Assembly: GCF_049856295.1 (NCBI RefSeq)
Contig: NZ_JBNDMZ010000006.1
Coordinates: 62,001 to 126,000 of the forward strand
DNA from: JB111 sp049856295
Lineage (GTDB): Bacteria; Actinomycetota; Actinomycetes; Actinomycetales; Actinomycetaceae
Length of the DNA stretch: 64,000 nucleotides
Direction: 5' to 3'
In this document: positions 48,126-55,293 of the stretch, in pieces
Layout: the number at the start of each line of letters is the position of its first letter
Numbering within the stretch: the first letter of the stretch is position 1
Notes under the pieces: model-generated
What the model was told of the DNA's origin: nothing
Seen by the model: the letters and a program-made list of their open reading frames with translations, nothing else
Database searches by the model: none
Made by a program: the position numbers and the translations under genes

Positions 48126-48529
48126 TCGGTGGATCCGTCGGTGAAGGCCTGGTGCTTCCAGATCGGCACGCGGGACTTGATCTGCTCGATCAGCTCGGCC
48201 AGGGCGGCGAACGTCTCGGCGCGGTGCTCACCCGCGACGGCGGCGATCAGCGCGTGGTCCCCGATCGCGAGGTCGCCCACCCGGTGCTGCGCGCCGACGG
48301 CGTGGATGCCGGGCCGGTCGAGGAACTCGTCGACGACCTCCGCGAGGAACCGTGCCGCGTCGGGGTGGGAACTGTAGGCGATGCCGGTGACGCCGCGGCC
48401 GCCGTCGTGGTCGCGGACCACGCCGGAGAACGACGCGACGGCGCCGCAGCGGTCGTCCGCGCACGCCTCGGTCAGGGCCGTCGGGTCGAGCGGGGTGTCG
48501 AGGACGTCGGCGGCGACGCGTCTCGCCAC
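48107..48529 (-). CDS. moaE: molybdopterin synthase catalytic subunit
   Basis: Large subunit of molybdopterin synthase, which adds the dithiolene sulfurs. The 140-residue protein has SFSGVVRDHDGGRGVTGIAY and the active-site segment SRVPIWKHQAF. Its end overlaps moeB by 19 bp and it starts 2 bp after moaD, so all are made together. Confidence 0.95.
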   Translation of the reverse strand: MARRVAADVLDTPLDPTALTEACADDRCGAVASFSGVVRDHDGGRGVTGIAYSSHPDAARFLAEVVDEFLDRPGIHAVGAQHRVGDLAIGDHALIAAVAGEHRAETFAALAELIEQIKSRVPIWKHQAFTDGSTEWSALP

Positions 48530-48531
48530 GC

Positions 48532-48816
48532 TCAGCCGCCCGCGAACGGGGGGAGGCAGTCGACCGTCGCGCCCGCGGGCACCTCGGCGGAGCCCTCGGT
48601 GCGGCGGCCGTCCAAGAGCCAGGTCGCGACGTCGAGGACCTTGGTCAGGCGCTCGTCGGCGGTCTCGCGCAGCGCGGCGACGACCGTGTCGACGGTCGCG
48701 CCGGCGGGGACCTCGACCGTGGTGGTGCCCGTGCCGGCCGCCTCCGCGGCGCCGGCGAAGAACCGGACGGTGGTCGTGAGGGTTGTCGTCGTCGTGGGCG
48801 TGGCCTCTGTGGTCAC
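48532..48816 (-). CDS. moaD: molybdopterin synthase sulfur-carrier subunit
   Basis: Ubiquitin-like sulfur carrier that ends in the double glycine needed for thiocarboxylation (PPFAGG). About 94 residues with a Thr-rich N-terminus. The GTG at 48816 has GGAGG five bases upstream and lies one base after the moaA stop; a TTG at 48828 would give four more residues. VEVPAGATVDTVVAALRE is the typical beta-grasp segment. Confidence 0.92.
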   Translation of the reverse strand: MTTEATPTTTTTLTTTVRFFAGAAEAAGTGTTTVEVPAGATVDTVVAALRETADERLTKVLDVATWLLDGRRTEGSAEVPAGATVDCLPPFAGG

Positions 48817-48817
48817 G

Positions 48818-49939
48818 TCAGCCTCCAATGGCGGACATCGTGCGGGACGGGGCGGCGAAGGAGTCGTCGGTGCCGAAGCCGTGGGCGCGCGGCTTGCCCC
48901 ACATGGCCTCCTGCCAGCGGCGCGAGACGGCGGCGTCGTCGGAACCGTCGCGCAGGAGGCCGCGCAGGTCGGTCTCCTCCGTGGCGAACAGGCAGGAGCG
49001 GACCTGGCCGTCGGCGGTGATGCGGGTGCGGGTGCAGGCCGCGCAGAACGGCTCGCTCACCGATGCGACGAGGCCGACCGTCCCGTCCGGCAGGCCCGGC
49101 GCCGTGACGTCCTCGACCTCGGCGGGGGCGGAACCACGGGGGCCGGGCCGCTGGGTGAGGGTGAACCCGGCGTCCGTCAGGGCGTCGCGCAGGTCCTGGG
49201 CGGTGACGACCTCTCCGCGCTTCCACGACTCCCGCGGGCCGATCGGCATGTACTCGATGAATCGCAGCTGATAGCCGCGTTCGAGGCAGAAGCGCAGGAG
49301 CTCGGGCGCGTCCTCGCGGTAGGAGCCGGCCTGGGGGACGGCGTTGATCTTCACCGGTCGGATCCCCACGCGGTCGACGGCGTCGAGCGACCTCAGGGCG
49401 TCGTGCAGCCGGTCGCGGCGGGCGGCCGCGGCGTACCTCTCGCGGTCGAGGGAGTCGATCGAGATGTTGACGCGGTCGAGGCCGGCGTCGACGAGCGAGT
49501 CGATGCGCTTGTCCAGGCCGAGGGCGTTGGTCGTCAGCGCGATGTCCGGCTTGTTCCCGTCGTGGTCCCGCAGCGCCGCGGTGCCCGCGATGATGTGCTC
49601 GAGGCCCCGCCGCAGCAGCGGCTCACCGCCGGTGAAACGGACCGTGCGCACCCCCAGGTCGCGCACGGCGATGGTGACGAGGCGGACCACCTCCTCGTCC
49701 GTCAGCACGTCCGGCGTGGGGAGCCAGTCGAGGCCCTCGGCCGGCATGCAGTACGTGCAGCGCAGGTTGCAGCGGTCCGTCAGTGAGACCCGCAGGTCGG
49801 TCGCGCGGCGGCCGAACCGGTCGGGCAGGCCGCGGGCGCCGGCCGGCAGCGGCGTGCCGGGCGTGGTGCCACGGTCTGCGGCCGACGGCACCGTCGGGAC
49901 CGGCAGGAGGACGGGCGCCTGCGAGGACTGGGCGGTCAT
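48818..49939 (-). CDS. moaA: GTP 3',8-cyclase (radical SAM)
   Basis: First committed enzyme of molybdopterin synthesis. The 373-residue protein has the radical-SAM CxxxCxxC (SLTDRCNLRCTYCMPAEG), the SAM-binding FTGGEPLLR, the second cluster Cys in FCAACTRTRI and a later Cys, and ends in Gly-Gly, which is required in MoaA. It begins the operon; an ATG at 49939 with GGGAGG upstream. No molybdenum-cofactor riboswitch was recognised in the leader. Confidence 0.97.
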   Translation of the reverse strand: MTAQSSQAPVLLPVPTVPSAADRGTTPGTPLPAGARGLPDRFGRRATDLRVSLTDRCNLRCTYCMPAEGLDWLPTPDVLTDEEVVRLVTIAVRDLGVRTVRFTGGEPLLRRGLEHIIAGTAALRDHDGNKPDIALTTNALGLDKRIDSLVDAGLDRVNISIDSLDRERYAAAARRDRLHDALRSLDAVDRVGIRPVKINAVPQAGSYREDAPELLRFCLERGYQLRFIEYMPIGPRESWKRGEVVTAQDLRDALTDAGFTLTQRPGPRGSAPAEVEDVTAPGLPDGTVGLVASVSEPFCAACTRTRITADGQVRSCLFATEETDLRGLLRDGSDDAAVSRRWQEAMWGKPRAHGFGTDDSFAAPSRTMSAIGG

Positions 49940-50089
49940 TTCGCCTCCCTCGACGACGACGGACTTCCAGCGTGTGGAGCAACGGCCAATCTATCAACTG
50001 CGACCAGCGCGAACAGTGGGGTGCCGCACAGTGACCGGGTCGTGGACGCGGGTCGACGACAGGTCCAGGCTCGGGCAACGGTGGGCCGC

Positions 50090-50290
50090 ATGACCAGGAC
50101 CAACGTCACCCGGTTCGCGGTGTTCACTGCGCTGATGATCGCCTGCCAGCTGCTGGGTGCGTGGCTCTTCCCCGACCGCTGGACGGGGGCGACGAACCCG
50201 TGGGTGATCGTCGGATTCTCGCTGATCGCCGGGGTCGTCTACGTCCTCGTGATGGCGCTGCTCGATCGGCGGGCGCGGGCGCGGAGGTAG
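50090..50290 (+). CDS. small two-helix membrane protein
   Basis: A 66-residue protein with two transmembrane helices (VFTALMIACQLLGAWLF and WVIVGFSLIAGVVYVLVMALL) and a basic C-terminus. It is divergent from moaA, in the stretch just outside the left end of the integrated element. Family unknown. The ATG at 50090 is preferred; a longer upstream in-frame start (50021) lacks a good ribosome-binding site. Confidence 0.65.
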   Translation: MTRTNVTRFAVFTALMIACQLLGAWLFPDRWTGATNPWVIVGFSLIAGVVYVLVMALLDRRARARR

Positions 50291-50348
50291 CTGGACAGGT
50301 CGGCGGCGGGATCGGGTGAAGCTGGGCGGAGCCGCCCAGAAACGAGTT

Positions 50349-50384
50349 GAGCCGCCCCGCCGATCGTGATCGGCGGGGCGGCTC
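50349..50384 (-). terminator. stranded terminator of the tRNA-Ser(GGA) gene
   Basis: GAGCCGCCCCGCCGATC and its exact inverse form a 17-bp stem around a two-base loop (50349-50384), followed on the minus strand by CAACTCGTTTCT. It lies just outside the left 18-bp repeat of the integrated element. Before integration it would have been directly downstream of the tRNA 3' end. It may now also stop the small membrane-protein gene. Confidence 0.8.
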
Positions 50385-50394
50385 AGGTCCGTCG

Positions 50395-50412
50395 GCGGAG
50401 GATGGGGGATTC
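50395..50412. repeat. left attachment repeat of the element
   Basis: GCGGAGGATGGGGGATTC, identical to 59353-59370. It repeats the last 17 bases of tRNA-Ser(GGA) plus one base, so it marks the distal junction of the integrated element. Confidence 0.9.
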
Positions 50413-50501
50413 TCCGGCCAACCATTCGTGACCTGCGACAACGCAGGTTCGTGAAGTGCTGTCCTACTCCGGTCCCGAACCTCTCGGAGGGGACCAAGAC
50501 C

Positions 50502-50843
50502 ATGCCGACCACCACGACCCGCCCGAAAGTCCCGCCGATCGTCTGCCAGCCCTGGTGTCGCGACGGCGACGGGCACGGCGACGAGAGCGGCATCGACGAT
50601 CAGCGGTGTCAGACGGAGTCGACGAACGTCGTCAGCAGTCTCACGCCGCGATGGGATGCCGGCGGCACCTGGTACGACACCGAGCTCGAGGTCTTCGCGA
50701 TCTCCGGGCCGCGCGTGCACCCGGCAGTCGTGCTCTACAGCACCTGTGGCGACTTCGAGTGGCACCTCACGGCCTCCGAGGCTCGGACGATTGCGACGGC
50801 GCTGCGGGAGCGCGCGGACGCTCTCGAGGGGAGGGACCGATGA
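50502..50843 (+). CDS. element-borne small protein, possibly DUF6907-like (copy 1)
   Basis: A 113-residue protein starting MPTTTTRPKVPP; the ATG at 50502 is preceded by CGGAGGGG. A CQPWC motif followed by His and Cys residues (HGDESGIDDQRC) could bind zinc, and LTASEARTIATALRERADALEG ends it. The pattern resembles actinobacterial DUF6907 proteins found on mobile elements (uncertain). The next gene overlaps by ATGA and is a shorter relative. Confidence 0.7.
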   Translation: MPTTTTRPKVPPIVCQPWCRDGDGHGDESGIDDQRCQTESTNVVSSLTPRWDAGGTWYDTELEVFAISGPRVHPAVVLYSTCGDFEWHLTASEARTIATALRERADALEGRDR

Positions 50844-51145
50844 GCGTCACGACGTCGATCCCGACGCACCGACCCTGGTGCGACTCCGAGGCGTGCACGA
50901 CCGACGACGGGGTGTGGACGATCCACCGGTCCACGCCCGTCAGGCTCTCCTACCGCGGAGGGTCCCTCGAGGGGTACGTCTCCGACGTCGAGAACCACGA
51001 CGGTCACGAGCCCGACGAGCCGGTCGGCGTGTGGCTCGAGGGCGGCGCACAGGACGTCATCACGGCCGCGCAGGCGCGCGAGATCGGGATCGCCCTGCTC
51101 GCGCTCGCCCAGCGGGCCGAGGACGCCGTCGCAGCGGGCCGCTGA
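50840..51145 (+). CDS. element-borne small protein, relative of the preceding gene (copy 2)
   Basis: A 101-residue protein that begins MSVTTSIPTHRPWC, where HRPWC corresponds to CQPWC of the preceding gene, and ends ITAAQAREIGIALLALAQRAEDA like LTASEARTIATALRERADA. The two therefore look like a tandem duplication. ATG at 50840 overlaps the upstream stop. Function unknown. Confidence 0.7.
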   Translation: MSVTTSIPTHRPWCDSEACTTDDGVWTIHRSTPVRLSYRGGSLEGYVSDVENHDGHEPDEPVGVWLEGGAQDVITAAQAREIGIALLALAQRAEDAVAAGR

Positions 51146-51537
51146 GGGTCGCCCAGGGGCGTCGGGACTGCCGACATCCCTGGGCCTCCCTGAGCGGCTC
51201 ACAGCGAGTCTCTCGGCGCGTTCCTGCCCTCCCCGCGCGAACTCAGGAGGGTCCGGTCAATCAGCTGCACGAACGGCGTGCGGCCTCACCTGCTCAGGGC
51301 CCGAGCGGGTGTCACGGCGAAGCTCGCTCCCGATTCGGGGGCGGGCCGCTCGTCGTGGCCCGACGCGGTAGGGGTGCTGGTCCGTGGGCAAGTTCGGGGG
51401 TGACCCGAAGGGTCGGGGGATGCTCAGGGCGAAGAGTGCCCGCAGGGCTCCGCGCCGTTCGGTGACCGACTCTGTGGTGCCGCCGGCCTCCGAGCCTCGC
51501 GTTATTCACGGATCCGTTAATAGCGATCCCGAACCCG
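51146..51537. other. 392-bp non-coding stretch with an inverted repeat
   Basis: No ORF here has convincing start or codon features. Near the right end is an imperfect inverted repeat, GTTATTCACG and CGTTAATAGC around GATC (51501-51523). It is related to the perfect palindrome at 51995-52020 through CGTTAATAGCGA / CGGTAATAGCGA. AT-rich palindromes in an otherwise very GC-rich element could be replication-origin or regulator sites. Confidence 0.5.
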
Positions 51538-51876
51538 TCACGGCCAGGTCGTCGGTGACGGCTCTCCGAGGATGTCGAGGACGCGGTCGATCGCCTCACG
51601 GCTGCGGGCCAGGTCGTGGTACTCCCGCTCGGACAGCGCCGCCCGGTTGCGCGGCAAGCGCTCGTCGCCCGCGAGCCGCTCGAGCCGCTCGACGACCCGG
51701 CGGAGGTCGTAGCTCGCATCGTGGAACGCATCCGGCAGCGGCCTGCGCCGACGCTTGGGCTTCTCTCCCTCGAGGCGCACCCGGTACGCCTGCGTGCGAC
51801 AGCGGCCCGAGCAGTACCGCGCATCGGCCCGAACAGGATCGAACTCATCCCCACAAACGTCACACGTCACTGGCAT
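51538..51876 (-). CDS. zinc-finger protein of the element, unknown function
   Basis: About 112 residues (121 if the ATG at 51903 is used). The N-terminus carries CDVCGDEFDPVRADARYCSGRC, a CxxC-x(n)-CxxxC zinc-ribbon, followed by a basic KPKRRRRP stretch and a charged helical C-terminus (LRRVVERLERLAGDERL). It may bind DNA or RNA. Both starts lie near an inverted repeat (51902-51932). It is divergent from a small plus-strand gene. Confidence 0.7.
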   Translation of the reverse strand: MPVTCDVCGDEFDPVRADARYCSGRCRTQAYRVRLEGEKPKRRRRPLPDAFHDASYDLRRVVERLERLAGDERLPRNRAALSEREYHDLARSREAIDRVLDILGEPSPTTWP

Positions 51877-51901
51877 GTGACAGATAGTGCCACGGCCCTG
51901 C

Positions 51902-51932
51902 ATCCGTCACAAGGGAACACGCCGTGACGGAT
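51902..51932. promoter_or_regulatory. inverted repeat at the start of the zinc-finger gene
   Basis: ATCCGTCAC (51902-51910) and GTGACGGAT (51924-51932) are perfect 9-bp inverted arms with a 13-base spacer. They overlap the longer start of the zinc-finger gene and precede the divergent gene, so they suit an operator. Confidence 0.55.
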
Positions 51933-51994
51933 AGAGTCGGAAGCGTGGTCAAGGACGGTGCCCGCCAGGTTGATCGCGTTGCGCCACGTGCTCC

Positions 51995-52020
51995 CGCTAT
52001 TACCGGATTCGGTAATAGCG
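51995..52020. repeat. perfect 11-bp palindrome, candidate iteron or operator
   Basis: CGCTATTACCG (51995-52005) and CGGTAATAGCG (52010-52020) match perfectly around GATT. It is AT-rich compared with its surroundings and related to the imperfect palindrome at 51501-51523. Confidence 0.6.
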
Positions 52021-52125
52021 ACACTGCCGCGCTTCCAGCGCCCGCTCTCCCGACGCCCCGCGTCGCTCAGCACGAGCGCGGTGGACATCGCGCGGGAGCC
52101 GGTGGAGGGCGGTACGGTCCCGAGC

Positions 52126-52326
52126 ATGGCCGACTCGATGACTACTGCCGAGAAAAAGAACTACAGGCCCGAGCCCTGCGCGGTGTGCGGTTCCCGAGTC
52201 GTGGTCGTGGGATGGAACGACGTGTCGAGCTTGGCCGACGCCGGCGGTCACTGGCTGCCCAAGCGGAAGTGCACGAACAGGGCGTGCCGCTCCAACGCTG
52301 GGATGATGACCGATCCGCGGCCGTAG
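52126..52326 (+). CDS. small zinc-ribbon protein of the element
   Basis: A 66-residue protein from ATG 52126 (or 52138): PCAVCGSRVVVVGWNDV then KRKCTNRACRSNAG, a CxxC...CxxxxC zinc ribbon. The ribosome-binding site is weak. A longer in-frame start at 51958 is possible but would run through the palindrome. Function unknown; small zinc ribbons on phage elements are often regulators. Confidence 0.55.
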   Translation: MADSMTTAEKKNYRPEPCAVCGSRVVVVGWNDVSSLADAGGHWLPKRKCTNRACRSNAGMMTDPRP

Positions 52327-52329
52327 CGG

Positions 52330-52587
52330 TCACCGCTCGGGAGGCAGGCCGAAGTGTTCGGTGACGCCGCGGTGCAGGGCGCGCCTCTCGTGCAGCTGTC
52401 GGGTCATCACGGTCCGGTAGAACATGTCCAGCCGGCCGGCGGGCCATCCGTGCTCAGCGTCGAACTCCTCGAGGGAGGAGCGCCAGGCATCGAACCGGTC
52501 CCGCCACGAGCGGCCCGCCCAGTCCGCGGGGTCGAAGACGAGCAACCGGGCAGGGACCCCGCCGATGTCACGTCGCTTGCGTCGCAC
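52330..52587 (-). CDS. element-borne hypothetical protein
   Basis: An 85-residue protein with a GTG start at 52587, right after the upstream small gene. It contains RDRFDAWRSSLEEFDAEHGWP and RLDMFYRTVMTRQLHERR, patterns resembling its neighbour (WTAATPYRRFAQWLDARAAW). It is convergent with the plus-strand zinc-ribbon gene, only 3 bp apart. Unknown. Confidence 0.65.
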   Translation of the reverse strand: MRRKRRDIGGVPARLLVFDPADWAGRSWRDRFDAWRSSLEEFDAEHGWPAGRLDMFYRTVMTRQLHERRALHRGVTEHFGLPPER

Positions 52588-52588
52588 G

Positions 52589-52810
52589 TCAGATCTCCCT
52601 CGGGTCGAACGGGCCGTCGGGGATCTGGTCGATCGTCAGACCCTCGGCGGCCTCCTCGCCGACCTCGTCCTGCCACGCCGCCCGAGCGTCGAGCCACTGA
52701 GCGAACCGGCGGTACGGGGTCGCGGCCGTCCAGTCCTCGTCTCGGAACTCGACCAGGTGCGCCGGCGCGACCGGGACGAGGCCGCGCTCGGCCCTGGTGC
52801 GGCGCCTCAC
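52589..52810 (-). CDS. element-borne hypothetical protein
   Basis: A 73-residue protein. Its GTG start at 52810 overlaps the terminase small-subunit stop, so translation is probably coupled. DEDWTAATPYRRFAQWLDARAAWQDEVG is the most distinctive stretch. Located next to the small terminase, it may be a packaging accessory (inference from position only). Confidence 0.65.
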   Translation of the reverse strand: MRRRTRAERGLVPVAPAHLVEFRDEDWTAATPYRRFAQWLDARAAWQDEVGEEAAEGLTIDQIPDGPFDPREI

Positions 52811-53157
52811 CGTCCCACGCTCATCGAGGCCGGACGGACCCCGGAGCGCTGCTGCGGGAGCCGGCCCACGCTCTGGTCGTCGTCCAGCGGGATGCGCAGC
52901 GACGCGATCAGCTTCGCCAGGGTGACGCGCTGCTGACGGGCCTCGACGAGAGCCGGGTGCGCGCGCAGGCCCTGTGGTGACACGTTGGTGACGCCGTCCT
53001 CGCGCACGATGCGCTCGAGCTCGGCCAGGGCGTCGACCGTGCGGGCCGCCTCGAGCAGCACGCTCAGCTCGTGCTCACCGAGCTCGAACTCCTCGGCGAC
53101 GGACTTCCAGAGCTTGCGGCCGGGGGCCTTGAGGCCGGCAGGTGTGCGGTGTTCCAT
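52807..53157 (-). CDS. phage terminase small subunit, P27-like
   Basis: A 116-residue protein resembling P27-type actinophage terminase small subunits: PAGLKAPGRKLWKSVAEEFELGEHELSVLLEAARTVD, then GVTNVSPQGLRAHPALVEARQQRVTLAKLIASLRIP. The small subunit recognises the DNA packaging site. No large subunit follows, as expected in a satellite that redirects a helper phage's packaging machinery. ATG at 53157 with AGAGGAAATGACATG context. Confidence 0.85.
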   Translation of the reverse strand: MEHRTPAGLKAPGRKLWKSVAEEFELGEHELSVLLEAARTVDALAELERIVREDGVTNVSPQGLRAHPALVEARQQRVTLAKLIASLRIPLDDDQSVGRLPQQRSGVRPASMSVGR

Positions 53158-53376
53158 GTCATTTCCTCTCGTCAGGGTCGGATATAGGTCGAATCACTCA
53201 GGTCGTGGGCAGGTATGTGTCCTATGCCTCGGAGAAGCGAAAGGGTCTGGGAGCGGGTCCCTTCCCCAGGGCCCTCTGAGGTCGTCGCCCTCCGGCGGTC
53301 TCGGTCGTCGAGGTGCTTGAGGTCCGCGGCCGCGACCACGTCGAGGTCCGCGTCGACTCACTGCCGGCCGTGCCGA

Positions 53377-53661
53377 TCACGGCGTCGTCCCTGGCCTGCT
53401 GAGCGAACCTGAGCGCTTGATGATGTCCGCGTGCGGCTTAGCGCCCTTGGCGCGGTTACAAGCACGATGGCTGGGCTTCTTGTTGCTCAGGGCGTCGCTG
53501 CCGCCGCGGGCGAGCGGGATCACGTGGTCGACGACGAAGCTGCCGGGGTCGTAGGTCGGCAGGGAGTAGTCGATCTCGCCGCCGCAGATGTGGCAGGGTC
53601 CGCCGGCGCGGCGCAGGATCGCGCGTGCTCTGTCTCTGACTGTGGTGTTACGGCGAACCAT
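53377..53661 (-). CDS. HNH endonuclease
   Basis: A 94-residue nuclease: CHICGGEID (first zinc pair), FVVDHVIPLARGG (catalytic DHV), SHRACNRAKG (second Cys and Asn). ATG at 53661 has AAGGAG eight bases upstream; a GTG two codons earlier is too close to it. In many phages with a cos site, an HNH nuclease beside the terminase helps cut packaged DNA, so with the terminase small subunit it may form the packaging module. The 259 bp upstream (53668-53926) are non-coding with GCTGGCGGGGCCGG / GCTGGTGGCCCGGGG repeats. Confidence 0.9.
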   Translation of the reverse strand: MVRRNTTVRDRARAILRRAGGPCHICGGEIDYSLPTYDPGSFVVDHVIPLARGGSDALSNKKPSHRACNRAKGAKPHADIIKRSGSLSRPGTTP

Positions 53662-53926
53662 GAGCACTTCTCCTTGGTTGGTGAGCAGTGTCGTTGACGC
53701 TGAACGCTGTGACCGCTGCGAACTCGAGCGAACTGCTGCGACCTGCGCTGTCGTGGTGGGCGCCGGGGATGCTGGCGGGGCCGGGGCCTGCTGGTGGCCC
53801 GGGGTGGCTGGCGGGGCCGGCGGTGTCGTCGGGGGTGGCTGGTGGCCCGGGGGCCTCCTGAGGGTCGGGGGTGGGCCTCGCGCGCGGCCGGTGCGTCTCT
53901 CGACCAGCGGGGGTGCGCGCGGGGGT

Positions 53927-54145
53927 CTAGCTGTAGTCGTCCTCGGGGTCGGGGTCGGGGTCGTGTCGGACGTACCTGGCGAAGACGCTCACCAGGGCCC
54001 ACGCGACTTCGGCGGGCCCGTTCGGGCCGGCGTCCATCGCTTTGGCGACGGTGGCGAAGATGGCTTCCTCGTCGCCGATCTGGTCGCTGAGTGTGGCGAT
54101 GAGCGCGAGGGCCCGATCGTTGCTCTCCGCGTTGACGGTGGTCAT
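53927..54145 (-). CDS. element-borne small acidic protein
   Basis: A 72-residue helical, acidic protein (LIATLSDQIGDEEAIFATVAKAMD; C-terminus HDPDPDPEDDYS). ATG at 54145, upstream sequence GGAGCGCC. Unknown; the size and charge resemble phage regulators or anti-restriction proteins, but no motif supports it. Confidence 0.6.
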   Translation of the reverse strand: MTTVNAESNDRALALIATLSDQIGDEEAIFATVAKAMDAGPNGPAEVAWALVSVFARYVRHDPDPDPEDDYS

Positions 54146-54157
54146 GGTTGGCGCTCC

Positions 54158-55090
54158 CTACTTCCAGTTGTCGAGGACCAGCGGGCGGATCCGGTTGTGA
54201 CCGACGCGGCCGGCGAGGGCGCGGCCGAGCGCGTCGGGGTCCTCGATGCTGGGAGCGTTGGGGTCGAGCCGGTTGGAGCGGCGGGGGTGCCGGCCCTCGG
54301 CGATCGCCTGCTGAGTGGCCCTCTCGCGGTCGTGGAGGTCCTCGCGTCGCTCGGCGGCGACCCGTGCGCGACGCTCGGTGAACTCTGCCGGGGTGGCGAG
54401 CTCGAGCGCGTGGCCGGCGCGGATCAGGACGTCCGGGGTCGGCCGGTTCCCGAGGGCGTCGAGGTCGGCGAGGGTGAGGTCGGCGAGGATCAGCGGCTCG
54501 TCACTGGCGACCACCTGGGCGTTGCCGGTGGACCGGGCGAGGAGCTTCCAGGTGTCGGTGAGCCGGCTCGCGATGTTGAGGGCAGCCCGGGCCTTGGCCC
54601 ACAGCGCCATCCGGTCCGGGTTGAGCGCGGACGCAGACTGGATGTCGGTGAAGCTCACGCGCTCGTCGATCTCGGCGATCGCCTTGGTCAGGTCCTCGGA
54701 GATCCCGGCGACGATCCCCCGCCACATCTTGACGAGCTCCGGGGTGTGCTGCTTGAGGAGCGCGGCCTCCCGCTCGAGGCGGATCTGCTTCATGAGGCCG
54801 TCCATGTCGACCTGCTTGCGGAGCTGGGTCAGCGCGCTGAGCCGGAGCACCTCAGGGTCCTCGGTCAGGCTCCGACCCCCGGCGACGGCGGCCCTGATGG
54901 CTCTGCCGAGGTCGTCGGGCCCGGGGGTGGCGCTCTTGGTGGCGTCGTCCATGTGCGCGGCGAGGTCGGCCAGGCCGGTGGTGATGGCCTTGGGCACGGT
55001 GGTGCCGGTTTCCTTGGCGAGCCGCTGCGTGCCCTGGATGGCGGCGCGGACGACGGCGAGGTCGCCGCGGGCGATGGCGTGGTCAGTCAT
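54158..55090 (-). CDS. element-borne hypothetical protein
   Basis: About 310 residues, largely alpha-helical: VVRAAIQGTQRLAKETG near the start, then LTQLRKQVDMDGLMKQIRLEREAALLKQHTPE, and a charged C-terminus. No known motif. ATG at 55090, AAGGAAAT upstream and ATGA overlap with the gene before it, between a DUF3631 ATPase cluster and packaging genes. A structural or DNA-binding role is possible (inference). Confidence 0.7.
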   Translation of the reverse strand: MTDHAIARGDLAVVRAAIQGTQRLAKETGTTVPKAITTGLADLAAHMDDATKSATPGPDDLGRAIRAAVAGGRSLTEDPEVLRLSALTQLRKQVDMDGLMKQIRLEREAALLKQHTPELVKMWRGIVAGISEDLTKAIAEIDERVSFTDIQSASALNPDRMALWAKARAALNIASRLTDTWKLLARSTGNAQVVASDEPLILADLTLADLDALGNRPTPDVLIRAGHALELATPAEFTERRARVAAERREDLHDRERATQQAIAEGRHPRRSNRLDPNAPSIEDPDALGRALAGRVGHNRIRPLVLDNWK

Positions 55091-55293
55091 GGGATTTCCT
55101 TCCGGTTGGTCCGACGCCGGTCGGCGACGGAGGTCTGTGGTGCGGGGATCAGGCGGACGGCGTCGCATCCGGCGCAGCGGGCGACGGACAGGCCGGGCAG
55201 CGCACGGGAGTGCGTGACGTGCCAGCCGGGTAGCGGGCACCCGTGCCGGTGCTGGACGCCGTCGTGGGCGACCTCGGGGCGCGTCGCGCTCAT
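55087..55293 (-). CDS. small cysteine-containing element protein
   Basis: A 68-residue protein coupled by ATGA at both ends: its start overlaps the DUF3631 gene and its end overlaps the next gene. HGCPLPGWHV and CAGCDAVRLIPAP could form a zinc site. Function unknown. Confidence 0.65.
   Translation of the reverse strand: MSATRPEVAHDGVQHRHGCPLPGWHVTHSRALPGLSVARCAGCDAVRLIPAPQTSVADRRRTNRKEIP

Noticed and set aside
49940..50089. Molybdenum-cofactor riboswitch in the moaA leader
   Set aside because: The leader is short and I could not fold it into the known multi-stem structure or find its conserved bases. The modA leader was rejected for the same reason.
50395..50412. The left 18-bp repeat considered as a tRNA pseudogene
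   Set aside because: Only the last 17 bases of the tRNA are present, with no anticodon or D-arm. It is an attachment-site copy.
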